Notes under the pieces: generated by a model
Database searches by the model: none
What the model saw: the letters and a program-made list of their open reading frames with translations, nothing else
Told to the model about the DNA's origin: nothing
Shown here: positions 6,734 to 14,420 of the stretch, one piece after another
Layout of the letters: each line of letters opens with the position of its first letter
How positions within the stretch are numbered: the stretch's first letter is position 1
Assembly: GCA_947446835.1 (NCBI GenBank)
Contig: CANFHS010000031.1
Coordinates: forward strand, 1-14,420
Direction of reading: 5' to 3'
Source of the DNA: Bacteriovoracaceae bacterium
GTDB taxonomy: Bacteria; Bdellovibrionota; UBA1018
DNA: 14,420 nucleotides
Translations under genes and position numbers: made by a program

Positions 6734-7871
6734 TCGAGGCCGGGGGCGCGTAGCCCCGGGCGCCTGTCCAGGAGCCGCCGATCGGGTTTCCGAACAGCGC
6801 GCAGAAGCCGAAGAACGCGAAGGCTTGTGCCTCCAGGGTCTGGGGATCCATGCCGCATTCTTCGAGCGATCCCACTCGGGTTCCCGGCAGGACCACGGCC
6901 AGGCCTTCCATGAGGACCGGGTTTCTTGCGCCACCGCCGCAAACCAGGAGCCGATCCAGCGGGCGCTTGCGGGTGCCCACCTTGAGCTGCCGGTAGGCGT
7001 GCGCGATGCTCTCGATGGTGATGAGCGTGGCGGTCGCCACGAGGTCGGCGCCGCGGGAGCGCGTGCGGGTCAGGAGAAGCTCGAAGGGAAAGTCATCCCG
7101 GCCCGTGGACTTCGGGAAAGGCTTCTTGAAGAAAGGATGCTTCAGGATCTCGTCCACGGCCGCCAGGTCGGGTTGGCCCTTGCGGGCCAGCGCGCCGTTG
7201 CGGTCCATCTTGAGGCGGCCCGAGGAGGCGACGGCCGCCGCCAGATCGATCCATGCGTTTCCAGGGCCAGTGTCGAAGGCCAGGATCTGGTCGTTCGGGC
7301 CCAGGTAAGTCAGGTTCGAGATGCCCCCGATGTTGTGGATCGAAACTCCACGCTCCACCGGGGCCAGACCCGAAGCGATGGCGGAATGGAAGAGCGGCAC
7401 GAGCGGCGCTCCCTGGCCGCCAGCGGCCATGTCGCCCGAGCGGAAATCGCTGACCACGGTCAGGCCGCTGGCCTGGGCGATGCGCGCTGCCGTGCCCGCC
7501 TGAAGCGTCGTGCCGCGGCCCTGCGGCGCAGGATGGTGGGCCAGGGTCTGGCCGTGATTGGCGATGGCATCCACGCCTCCGGCCTTCTGGGCCATCCGGC
7601 CCAGGGTCTGGCCGTACCAGGCGCCCAGGTCCCGCTCGAGCTCCAGGATCTCTGCCAGCGAAACCCGGGTCTGCGGCTCCTGGATGGCCAGGACCCGCTT
7701 CCGGAGCGCCGCGGGGTAGGGGCTGGTGAAGAATTCCTCCAGCGTCCAGCCCTGGGGGGAAAAGCTCACGCATGCCGCATCCAGCGCGTCGCAGGAGGTG
7801 CCGGTCATGGCTCCCAGGATGCGGAGCTCCGCTTTGGGCTGGGTTTTTCTTGACCGATTTGAGCGGGCCAT
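6678..7871 (-). CDS. anmK: Anhydro-N-acetylmuramic acid kinase
   Basis: The product has 397 residues; AnmK proteins are usually about 370. It hydrolyses the 1,6-anhydro bond and phosphorylates anhydro-MurNAc to MurNAc-6-P in cell-wall recycling (cytoplasm). Visible motifs in order: ATP loop GAMTGTSCDALD (20-31), ANHGQT (104-109), the hallmark SDFRSGDMAAGGQGAPLVP (141-159) with the catalytic Asp147, HNIGGISNLT (179-188), FDTGPGNAWID (199-209), KSTGRDDF (254-261) and CGGGARNP (311-318). All key positions are present. The ATP loop has Ala where E. coli has Gly (DAL against DGV). The ATG at 7871 has a close CAAGGGA; an upstream ATG at 7913 would run into the divergent gene's start. It is convergent with murU and belongs to the same pathway. 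Confidence 0.95.
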   Translation of the reverse strand: MARSNRSRKTQPKAELRILGAMTGTSCDALDAACVSFSPQGWTLEEFFTSPYPAALRKRVLAIQEPQTRVSLAEILELERDLGAWYGQTLGRMAQKAGGVDAIANHGQTLAHHPAPQGRGTTLQAGTAARIAQASGLTVVSDFRSGDMAAGGQGAPLVPLFHSAIASGLAPVERGVSIHNIGGISNLTYLGPNDQILAFDTGPGNAWIDLAAAVASSGRLKMDRNGALARKGQPDLAAVDEILKHPFFKKPFPKSTGRDDFPFELLLTRTRSRGADLVATATLITIESIAHAYRQLKVGTRKRPLDRLLVCGGGARNPVLMEGLAVVLPGTRVGSLEECGMDPQTLEAQAFAFFGFCALFGNPIGGSWTGARGYAPPASITPGRNWPELLDKLSRFH

Positions 7872-7903
7872 ATCCCTTGAGGTTACCCGAACGGCGTGAC
7901 ATT

Positions 7904-7909
7904 TTATAC
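7904..7909 (-). promoter_or_regulatory. Possible -10 element for anmK
   Basis: Read on the minus strand, the AT-rich island in the 40-base divergent gap gives TATAAAAT (complement of 7902-7909). It is about 32 bases before the anmK ATG, a suitable distance. No clear -35 hexamer was found. It is the only AT-rich stretch between the two divergent starts. Confidence 0.3.
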
Positions 7910-7911
7910 GC

Positions 7912-8625
7912 ATGAGAGTGATTTCGGTGCCCGTCCGGATCCGCTGGATCTGCGTGGCTCTTCTGGCGGGACCGTTTTTGGCGGCATGGGAGGCCCTGAT
8001 CGTGCCTTCCGCCCCATGGTGGAAGATTCCCGTCCTTTCGCTGGGAATCGCTTTTGGCGGAACGCTGGCCGCGATCCTTCCGGCCATCTGGGCGCTGTGG
8101 CGCGGCCGGGCCTGGGTCCTGCCTTGGCTGGCGTTCGTGGCGGCGCTCTGGATCGCATTGTCGTTGGGCTGGTTCATCCGCTTCGCCAATACGAGCGCGG
8201 GTTTCTTCACGGTCCTCCTGGCAGCCTACTGGATGACGATTCGGGCCTGGATCCGGGTTGAAACCGGGCGTTCCTTCCAGGATCCCCGGGTCCGCTGGTT
8301 CCAGGGGCTTCCCAAGCCCATTCCCGATCTTTCGGCGGTGCTTTCCATGCGCGAAGACCGTCTGGACTGCCGGGTGGGCCGCATCGATGAGGACGGAGTC
8401 TTCGTGTTCCAGGCTTCGGGCTCGAGATTGCCCAGGCCCCATCGCCGCGACCGGGCTGATCTGCAGCTGAACTACCGGGGTCGGACCGTGAGTTGCCTGT
8501 GCGTGCCGCGCGTGTCCCTGGACAACGGCGCGGGCCTGGGTTTCCAGTTCGCGGAAATGACCGCTGATGCCCGGAAGGTCCTGGGTGATTTCATCGAGCT
8601 GCTGCGAGGGGAAGGACATGTCTAG
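7912..8625 (+). CDS. Four-helix inner-membrane protein with a PilZ-like C-terminal domain
   Basis: The product has 237 residues. Four hydrophobic segments lie at about 10-31, 40-62, 66-89 and 94-110, so the first half is an inner-membrane region. The cytoplasmic part (about 138-233) has a PilZ-like pattern: a strand RVGRIDEDGVFVFQ (154-167) in the place of the 'niS..Glfl' motif, then ADLQLNYRGRTVSCLCVPRV, then GAGLGFQF and a final helix DARKVLGDFIELLR (219-232). PilZ domains bind cyclic di-GMP, but the RxxxR motif needed for that is not evident. It may be a non-binding PilZ relative. There is no recognisable ribosome binding site at the ATG at 7912, so the start may be wrong or the message leaderless. 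Its last 8 bases overlap the next gene. The membrane topology is solid; the PilZ assignment is tentative. Confidence 0.65.
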   Translation: MRVISVPVRIRWICVALLAGPFLAAWEALIVPSAPWWKIPVLSLGIAFGGTLAAILPAIWALWRGRAWVLPWLAFVAALWIALSLGWFIRFANTSAGFFTVLLAAYWMTIRAWIRVETGRSFQDPRVRWFQGLPKPIPDLSAVLSMREDRLDCRVGRIDEDGVFVFQASGSRLPRPHRRDRADLQLNYRGRTVSCLCVPRVSLDNGAGLGFQFAEMTADARKVLGDFIELLRGEGHV

Positions 8626-9082
8626 GACGATCACGTGGCTGGTTGCGGGGGCCCTCCTCACCCTGTCGGCCTGCACGTCCGGCAGGGAAGGGCGCGAGGA
8701 TCCGAAGCGTCTTTTGACGGATTACATTTCCAGGAGCTTTGCGGTCCGGACCGTGGAGGACCGGCGGGAGCTGCTGGATTTCCTGACCGGTGACGCCAAG
8801 GCGCGCCTGGCGGCCTGGAGTGACGAACAGTTCAAGCAGGCCTTCGTAGAGACCCGGAAGCAGTTCATCAAGCTCAGGATCCAGGAAGTGAAGAACACTT
8901 CGGCCTCTGAAGCCAGCATCACCTACGAGCTGACGTTCCTGGATCAGACCAAGGGTCAGGACGCGCGGGTCACCAACAAGAAGCTGGCCCAGCTCAGGCA
9001 GGACCAGGGTCGGTGGTTCATCGCCGAAGTCCGGAACATCAAGGAGCTGGTCGAGTACCGCAACGAGATGTCGCTGCCCTGA
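8618..9082 (+). CDS. Small lipoprotein of unknown function
   Basis: The product has 154 residues with lipobox LSAC (Cys19). The mature part is a helix-rich N-half (DPKRLLTDYISRSF, then a charged helix around 45-85) followed by strands ITYELTFLDQ (101-110) and GRWFIAEVRNI (131-141). That helix-then-sheet order resembles NTF2-like/DUF4878-type lipoproteins, but the match is only by eye. The ATG overlaps the last codons of the PilZ-like gene by 8 bases and uses GGGGAAGGA inside that gene, so translation is probably coupled and the two products may work together at the envelope. Function is unknown. Confidence 0.8.
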   Translation: MSRTITWLVAGALLTLSACTSGREGREDPKRLLTDYISRSFAVRTVEDRRELLDFLTGDAKARLAAWSDEQFKQAFVETRKQFIKLRIQEVKNTSASEASITYELTFLDQTKGQDARVTNKKLAQLRQDQGRWFIAEVRNIKELVEYRNEMSLP

Positions 9083-9093
9083 GGACGTATCTG

Positions 9094-9111
9094 CCGGCGC
9101 AAACGCGCCGG
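9094..9111. terminator. Perfect GC stem-loop between convergent genes
   Basis: CCGGCGC (9094-9100) pairs perfectly with GCGCCGG (9105-9111) around loop AAAC. It lies 11 bases after the stop at 9082 and just past the stop of the opposing gene at 9114. There is no T-run on either strand, so the terminator role is inferred from position and stem strength. Confidence 0.45.
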
Positions 9112-9113
9112 GA

Positions 9114-9539
9114 TCACAGGCTCAGGATGGCCTTCCCGTAATCCGGCTGGATGGCATTCCGGGTGGAGCGGATGTAGACCGCGTTCCAGGTCAAGGTGCC
9201 CCCGAGCGAAGTGACGTAGTTCTGGGTTCCCAGCACGGCCCGAAGCTGCTGGGAGTAGACCTCGCTGCCTCCGGCCTGTCCCACGACCACGAAGGGCCCC
9301 TCGCTCGGCACGACGATGCCTTCCAGGCGGATCACGTAGGTGCCGTCGCTGGTCAACTGGTAAACCGAAGCCATGCCGGTCACGGTCCTTCCGTTCATGC
9401 CGTCGAAATGGCCCTGGGCCACGAGGCTACCGACCGGCTTGGGATCGGTGGGGATGTAGGTCCCCGGGGGCAGGATCCCGCAGGCCGTCGTCAAAAAGGA
9501 GGCAATGAGCAGGACTGAGGGAAAAGCGGGTCTTTTCAT
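9114..9539 (-). CDS. DM13-like lipoprotein
   Basis: The product has 141 residues with a lipoprotein signal peptide and lipobox TTAC (Cys20). The mature part from about 37 to the end follows the DM13 pattern: AQGHFDGMNGRTVTGMASVY (41-60), VIRLEGIVVPSEGPFVVVG (69-87), RAVLGTQ with LGGTLTWNA (100-120), and a C-terminal YGKAIL (134-139) in the position of the family's 'fg.A.L' end. DM13 domains are proposed to be cytochrome-like redox or extracellular-matrix modules. The conserved cysteine usually found near the C-terminal strand ('viwC') is absent here, so a redox role is doubtful. No strong ribosome binding site is seen before the ATG at 9539. The gene is convergent with the small lipoprotein gene and divergent from the GAF gene. 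Confidence 0.7.
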   Translation of the reverse strand: MKRPAFPSVLLIASFLTTACGILPPGTYIPTDPKPVGSLVAQGHFDGMNGRTVTGMASVYQLTSDGTYVIRLEGIVVPSEGPFVVVGQAGGSEVYSQQLRAVLGTQNYVTSLGGTLTWNAVYIRSTRNAIQPDYGKAILSL

Positions 9540-9616
9540 GGTTTTCGGGTCGAGGGTCCGTACCCCTCAAAAAATGGTCCCATATTGCCGATCCGTCAAC
9601 AAGGAGGGCCCAAGGA

Positions 9617-10186
9617 ATGCTCGAAGGTGGCGCGTTGGATCTCATCACTGAAGAGCTGCCGGCCGTCCATGCAAAACTGCGCGTGGTCGAGGGTTTCCTG
9701 GAGCTCCTGACCCGGGACTGCGACTTTGCCGGATTCATGAGCCAGCTGCTGCGCTCCGTGATGGAGGCCCTGCCTTGCGAGGCCTCTTCCATGATCGAGC
9801 TCGATTACTCGAACCAGACCCTGTTCTTCCGTGCCGTCGAGGGGCAGGGCTCCGATCGGGTGCACGACTTCGTGATTCCTTTTGGCCAGGGGGTGGTGGG
9901 CCATGTGGCGCTGTCCCGCAAGACCGTGGTGGTGAATCAGCTGGCCAACGACAGCCGTCACCTGCGCAGCATTTCCGAGACCGTGGGCTTTCCCGTCCGT
10001 AATCTGCTGGCGGTTCCGGTGGTCATCCGGGGCCGGACGTTCGCCGTGCTGGAGCTGCTGAATCGGACCGGGTCGGAGCACTTCGGGGCTGACGACGTGG
10101 CGTTGATCGAGTCCCTGGCATTCCAGGTGGCCCGGGTCATCGAAGTCAGGCTCATGATGTCCTGGGCTCTCAGGCAGGCGGCCTGA
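9617..10186 (+). CDS. Stand-alone GAF domain protein
   Basis: The product has 189 residues, nearly all one GAF domain (about 34-175). Typical pieces are MEALPCEASSMIELD (49-63), IPFGQGVVGHVALSRKTVVV (87-106), the VNQLANDSRH segment (106-115), NLLAVPVVIRGRTFAVLELLNR (129-150) and FGADDVALIESLAFQVARVIE (156-176). GAF domains bind small ligands such as cyclic nucleotides or dimerise in signalling proteins. No kinase, phosphatase, cyclase or DNA-binding part is attached, so this is probably a regulatory partner acting in the cytoplasm. The ligand cannot be inferred. There is an AAGGAGGG about 10 bases before the ATG and a closer CAAGGA. It does not obviously share an operon with the following gene (57-base gap). 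Confidence 0.88.
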   Translation: MLEGGALDLITEELPAVHAKLRVVEGFLELLTRDCDFAGFMSQLLRSVMEALPCEASSMIELDYSNQTLFFRAVEGQGSDRVHDFVIPFGQGVVGHVALSRKTVVVNQLANDSRHLRSISETVGFPVRNLLAVPVVIRGRTFAVLELLNRTGSEHFGADDVALIESLAFQVARVIEVRLMMSWALRQAA

Positions 10187-10243
10187 GTCGGCCAAAAAAC
10201 CAGGTGCGCGGGAGCCGAGGGTGGCGATAAGCTGGGTGCCACG

Positions 10244-11017
10244 ATGCGTGCCGGCTTGCTGAATCTCATCCTGATCCTTCCGTGGGTGGTCCTGGGTTTC
10301 TGGATCGGGGGCCCTTGGGGGGCATTGGGGGGCGGGATCGGCGCCGTGGGTCTCGTTCGTGGCTTGAGCTTTGTGTCGCACCGTGCGCTCCTCGCGGCAC
10401 TTCCTGGCAGCCAGGCGGCGTCCCTGGCCCTGACCCGTTCCTATGGGCGTGTCCTTGAGGAGGGCGGTGAGCCCTCTGCGGACGCAGGTGTGCCGAAGCT
10501 GGTCGAATACATGGACCCGGTTCCGAACGCGTTCTGGGGCCGCTCGTCGGGTGGAGATGCCGTGATCGCCGTGAGCCGCGGCCTGATCACGCTGCTTTCC
10601 GAAAACGAGCTGCGAAGCGTGCTGAGGGAACTCGATCAACGCGTGCGCCGCAAGGACGCACAACTTCGCACCTGGTCCGTGGCCCTGGCCATGGGGTGGT
10701 CGCGCCTGATGCCGCAGGGCTGGTCGGCCCTGCTGCTGACGGGCAGGCGCCCCGCGGCCGACGCCACGCGCGCACTGGGCCCCGCGCGCCTGCTCGGATT
10801 CTTGGCCGGATACCCGGTGCTTCGATTCTTGGGCTGGTGCGCCGGACCGCAACCTGCGCTTCCCCAGGGTGACCCCGCCTGGGACAGCGCTCTGCGAAAG
10901 CTCGACCAGGTGGGCCGTGCAGTGCCTTTTGCCCTGCCTGCGCCTCTGTCCTGGCTGTCCTTGGCTCCGGCTCGACCCTTGTCGTCGGCAATCTCGGTGG
11001 CCCCTCCTTGTGCCTGA
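10244..11017 (+). CDS. HtpX-like M48 family protein lacking the zinc motif (probable pseudo-protease)
   Basis: The product has 257 residues with an N-terminal membrane region (about 5-43, two close hydrophobic segments). PVPNAFWGRSSGGDAVIAVS (92-111) and RGLITLLSENELRSVLRELD (112-131) follow HtpX-type M48 proteases, where the site reads 'P.pNAFa.gr....avVavt.GLl.lLs.dELeaVlaHElsHv.nrD'. Here HExxH is R128-E-L-D-Q132, with both histidines lost and the Glu and following K-D (137-138) kept. The third-ligand EAD segment is missing. After GDPAWDSALRKLDQ (209-222) the protein ends in SVAPPCA, about where active relatives have 'STHPP'. It is therefore probably inactive, shortened but still open and maintained. 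The upstream ribosome binding site is weak. It precedes DUF1844 and DegP genes on the same strand, 30 bases before the DUF1844 start. Confidence 0.75.
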   Translation: MRAGLLNLILILPWVVLGFWIGGPWGALGGGIGAVGLVRGLSFVSHRALLAALPGSQAASLALTRSYGRVLEEGGEPSADAGVPKLVEYMDPVPNAFWGRSSGGDAVIAVSRGLITLLSENELRSVLRELDQRVRRKDAQLRTWSVALAMGWSRLMPQGWSALLLTGRRPAADATRALGPARLLGFLAGYPVLRFLGWCAGPQPALPQGDPAWDSALRKLDQVGRAVPFALPAPLSWLSLAPARPLSSAISVAPPCA

Positions 11018-11047
11018 TCCGGGCTGGAGGTAAGTCTGGGCGGGCGT

Positions 11048-11326
11048 ATGCCCGATACCCAGAATCTTCCCAGGATTGATTTCACGACCTTCATCCTCTC
11101 GATCTCTTCGGCGGCCTTCATGGGCCTCGGGATCGCTCCTCCGGGAGAGGAGGCCGCTCCCGGCCGCAACCTCGAGTTGGCCCGGCAGAACATCGATCTG
11201 CTGGAGCTGATGTGGGAAAAAACCCGCGGGAACCGTAGCCCCGAGGAAGAACGCCTGCTGGAGCAGCTGCTGTTCGAGACCCGGATGCGCTTCGTGGAAA
11301 TCCAGCGCCAGGCCGGTGGCAAATGA
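11048..11326 (+). CDS. DUF1844 family protein
   Basis: The product has 92 residues, the usual size of DUF1844 proteins. The pattern is clear: DFTTFILSISSAAFMGLGI (11-29), then APPG, then NLELARQNIDLLELMWEKTRGN (41-62) with the invariant-looking IDLL and EKTRGN, then SPEEERLLEQLLFETRMRFVE (64-84). It is soluble, mostly helical, with one amphipathic hydrophobic helix near the N-terminus. The biochemical function of DUF1844 is unknown. It is found in deltaproteobacteria and acidobacteria-type genomes. Its TGA overlaps the ATG of the DegP gene (ATGA), so the two are translationally coupled. GGAGGTAAG lies 13 bases upstream of the ATG, somewhat far, and a closer GGGCGGG may serve instead. Confidence 0.85.
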   Translation: MPDTQNLPRIDFTTFILSISSAAFMGLGIAPPGEEAAPGRNLELARQNIDLLELMWEKTRGNRSPEEERLLEQLLFETRMRFVEIQRQAGGK

Positions 11327-12774
11327 ACCGCGCCGGAAAGCTCGCGATCAGCGCGGTCCTGGGCTTTCTGGTGGGCCCTCCGGTGTGGGGCGCTCCCGCG
11401 CTTGAGGCCAATATCTACGTCAACCTTTCCAAGAAGGTTGTCCCGTCGGTCGTGAACATCTCCACTGTCTCGACCGTGAAGTCGCCCTACCGCATGGGTT
11501 CTCCCGAGGAGCTGTTCCGGAAGTTCTTCGAGGATCTGCTGCAGCGCCAGGGAGGAGGCTCCGCCGATGACGGCGGCGAGGAGGATTCTCCCGCCGAGCC
11601 TGTTCCGGTTCCCAAGCTGCCCAAGGCCATGTCCCTGGGCACGGGCTTCATCATCGATGCAAGTGGCCTGATCCTGACCAACAACCACGTCGTGGCGGGT
11701 GCCGACGAGATCAAGGTTTTCTTCACCGAGGCGGTGGACGAAAAGCCCACGGATGCCGTGGTGGTGGGCCGCGACCCGGAGCTCGATCTGGCACTGATCC
11801 GGGTCTCCTCCCGGCGTCCGATGGTGGCGCTCCCGCTCGGCGACTCGGATTCGCTCGAAGTGGGCGAGTACGTGATGGCCGTGGGAAATCCTTTCGGCCA
11901 AGGCCACTCGGTCACCCATGGCATCATCTCGGCCAAGGGCCGAAGGGCGCCGGATTTTGACCTGGCCAACTACCTCCAGACCGATGCGCCCATCAATCCG
12001 GGGAATTCGGGTGGACCCCTGGTCAACCTGAAGGGCGAGGTCATCGGCATCAACAACGCCATCGACCAGAGGGCGCAAGGAATCGGCTTTGCGATCCCCA
12101 TCAGCCTGGTCAAATCGGTGCTCCCGCAGCTCAAGAGCAAGGGATCCGTCAGCCGTGGCTATATCGGCGTCCTGGTCAATGAGCTCACGCCCGAAATCGC
12201 CGTGAAGCTGGGTGTGGGGCGCGACGTGACCGCTCCCTTCGTCACACAAGTGTACCCGGGCGAGCCCGCCGACAAGGCGGGCCTGAAGCCCTACGATGTC
12301 ATCCTCGAGTTTGCGGGCAAGCCGCTTCACAGTGCCCAGGACCTGGTCATGGCGGTGGTCTCGGTCCAGGTCGACAGCACGGTCGAAGTGAAGGTTTCGC
12401 GCGCGGGCAAGGTGACGGCGCTTCAGCTCAAGGTCGGGCAGCGGCCAGGCTCGGGCAGTGCAGCCAAGCCCGGACCCTCGGACCGCAAGGGCAAGACCCC
12501 CAGGCCCCAGGTCGATGTCGGCATGGAGCTCAGGAACTCGACCGGCGGCGTGCTGATCGGCGGCGTCACGGAAGGCGGACCTGCCGAGCGGGCAGGCCTG
12601 ATGCGCGGCGACCTGATCGTGGAGATCGACCAGAAGCCCCTGCACAGCACCGAGGAGTTTTTCAAGGCCGTCCGCGAGAAGAAGAGCTACCTGCTTCGGG
12701 TCAAGCGGCCCGACCCGCAAGGACGCGATTCCTATGCGATCGTGCTCCTGGACCTCGGCGAGGCCGGCAAATGA
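11323..12774 (+). CDS. degP: DegP/HtrA family periplasmic serine protease
   Basis: The product has 483 residues, the typical DegP/DegQ length. A signal peptide (hydrophobic 8-23, ending WGA/PA) sends it to the periplasm. A Q-linker-like acidic loop (77-98: GGG, DD, EED, PVPVP) corresponds to the LA loop. The catalytic triad is complete: His122 (TNNHVV), Asp155 (ELDLALI) and Ser229 (GNSGGPL). GNPFGQGHSVTHGIISAKGR (188-207) and QTDAPINPGNSGG (219-231) are typical. Two PDZ domains follow (about 278-372, start RGYIGV; about 398-478, start VGMELRN). It degrades or refolds damaged envelope proteins. It could equally be named degQ or mucD; two PDZ domains exclude DegS. It overlaps the DUF1844 gene by 4 bases, and the HtpX-like gene precedes both, forming a likely proteostasis operon. 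Confidence 0.95.
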   Translation: MNRAGKLAISAVLGFLVGPPVWGAPALEANIYVNLSKKVVPSVVNISTVSTVKSPYRMGSPEELFRKFFEDLLQRQGGGSADDGGEEDSPAEPVPVPKLPKAMSLGTGFIIDASGLILTNNHVVAGADEIKVFFTEAVDEKPTDAVVVGRDPELDLALIRVSSRRPMVALPLGDSDSLEVGEYVMAVGNPFGQGHSVTHGIISAKGRRAPDFDLANYLQTDAPINPGNSGGPLVNLKGEVIGINNAIDQRAQGIGFAIPISLVKSVLPQLKSKGSVSRGYIGVLVNELTPEIAVKLGVGRDVTAPFVTQVYPGEPADKAGLKPYDVILEFAGKPLHSAQDLVMAVVSVQVDSTVEVKVSRAGKVTALQLKVGQRPGSGSAAKPGPSDRKGKTPRPQVDVGMELRNSTGGVLIGGVTEGGPAERAGLMRGDLIVEIDQKPLHSTEEFFKAVREKKSYLLRVKRPDPQGRDSYAIVLLDLGEAGK

Positions 12775-12794
12775 CCGACGCCTGAACCGCGTGA

Positions 12795-12825
12795 CTTGAC
12801 GGCCCGGTTTTCGCTCCCAAGTTTA
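12795..12825 (+). promoter_or_regulatory. Sigma-32-like heat-shock promoter of clpB
   Basis: CTTGACG (12795-12801), a 14-base spacer and CCCAAGTTTA (12816-12825) match the sigma-32 pattern CTTGAAA-N13-15-CCCCATnTA. It lies in the 71-base gap before ATG 12846, next to the GGGAG ribosome binding site (12832-12836). As a sigma-70 promoter the spacing is poor (20 bases between TTGACG and TTTAAA), so heat-shock control is the better reading. Confidence 0.6.
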
Positions 12826-12845
12826 AAGTAAGGGAGATTTCCTCT

Positions 12846-14420
<1,575 letters not shown>

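Noticed and set aside
9571..9599. TTGACG on the minus strand as a promoter of the DM13-like gene
   Set aside because: The -35 is good, but the best -10 at the right spacing (CATTTT) matches only half the consensus.
10636..12720. Very long minus-strand open frame (694 codons) across degP
   Set aside because: It lies antisense to DegP with its full catalytic triad and to two further supported genes; it has no domain pattern and is a high-GC artefact.

Overview
This is a GC-rich, densely coding bacterial window with no RNA genes, mobile elements, CRISPR arrays or phage genes. Sixteen protein-coding genes are supported; the first and last run off the window ends. The many lipoproteins with clear lipoboxes, the Sec-type signal peptides and the periplasmic DegP-type protease indicate a Gram-negative organism. 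A DUF1844 protein, a two-LysM lipoprotein, a TMPK/dNK-type deoxynucleoside kinase and several small exported orphans fit the Bdellovibrionota/Myxococcota ('deltaproteobacterial') range. That placement is inference and was not tested by a search.

Layout. Bases 1-1544 hold a divergent pair of exported proteins, one of unknown function (minus strand, cut by the window edge) and one with TPR-like repeats. Bases 1633-3253 hold a deoxynucleoside kinase with a good sigma-70-type promoter, then a lipoprotein with two LysM domains. Bases 3312-3896 (minus) hold an exported orphan. Bases 3970-7871 form a cell-wall block: an M48-like lipoprotein without its zinc motif, an AmgK-type MurNAc/GlcNAc 1-kinase, a MurU-type uridylyltransferase, and, convergent with and overlapping MurU, the anhydro-MurNAc kinase AnmK. 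Bases 7912-9082 hold a four-helix membrane protein with a PilZ-like tail, overlapping a small lipoprotein gene. Bases 9114-9539 (minus) hold a DM13-like lipoprotein, and 9617-10186 a stand-alone GAF protein. Bases 10244-12774 hold an HtpX-like protein whose HExxH motif is also lost, a DUF1844 protein and a DegP/HtrA protease, the last two overlapping by 4 bases. ClpB begins at 12846 behind a sigma-32-like heat-shock promoter.

Two themes stand out. The first is peptidoglycan recycling. AnmK makes MurNAc-6-P from anhydro-MurNAc, while AmgK and MurU turn free MurNAc into UDP-MurNAc. The connecting phosphatase (MupP) is not in the window. The second is envelope and protein quality control: DegP, ClpB and two separate M48-family proteins that both appear catalytically dead. 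No wholly new system could be demonstrated. The most unusual observations are the two M48 pseudo-proteases, the sense-antisense overlap of murU and anmK, and the small exported orphans.
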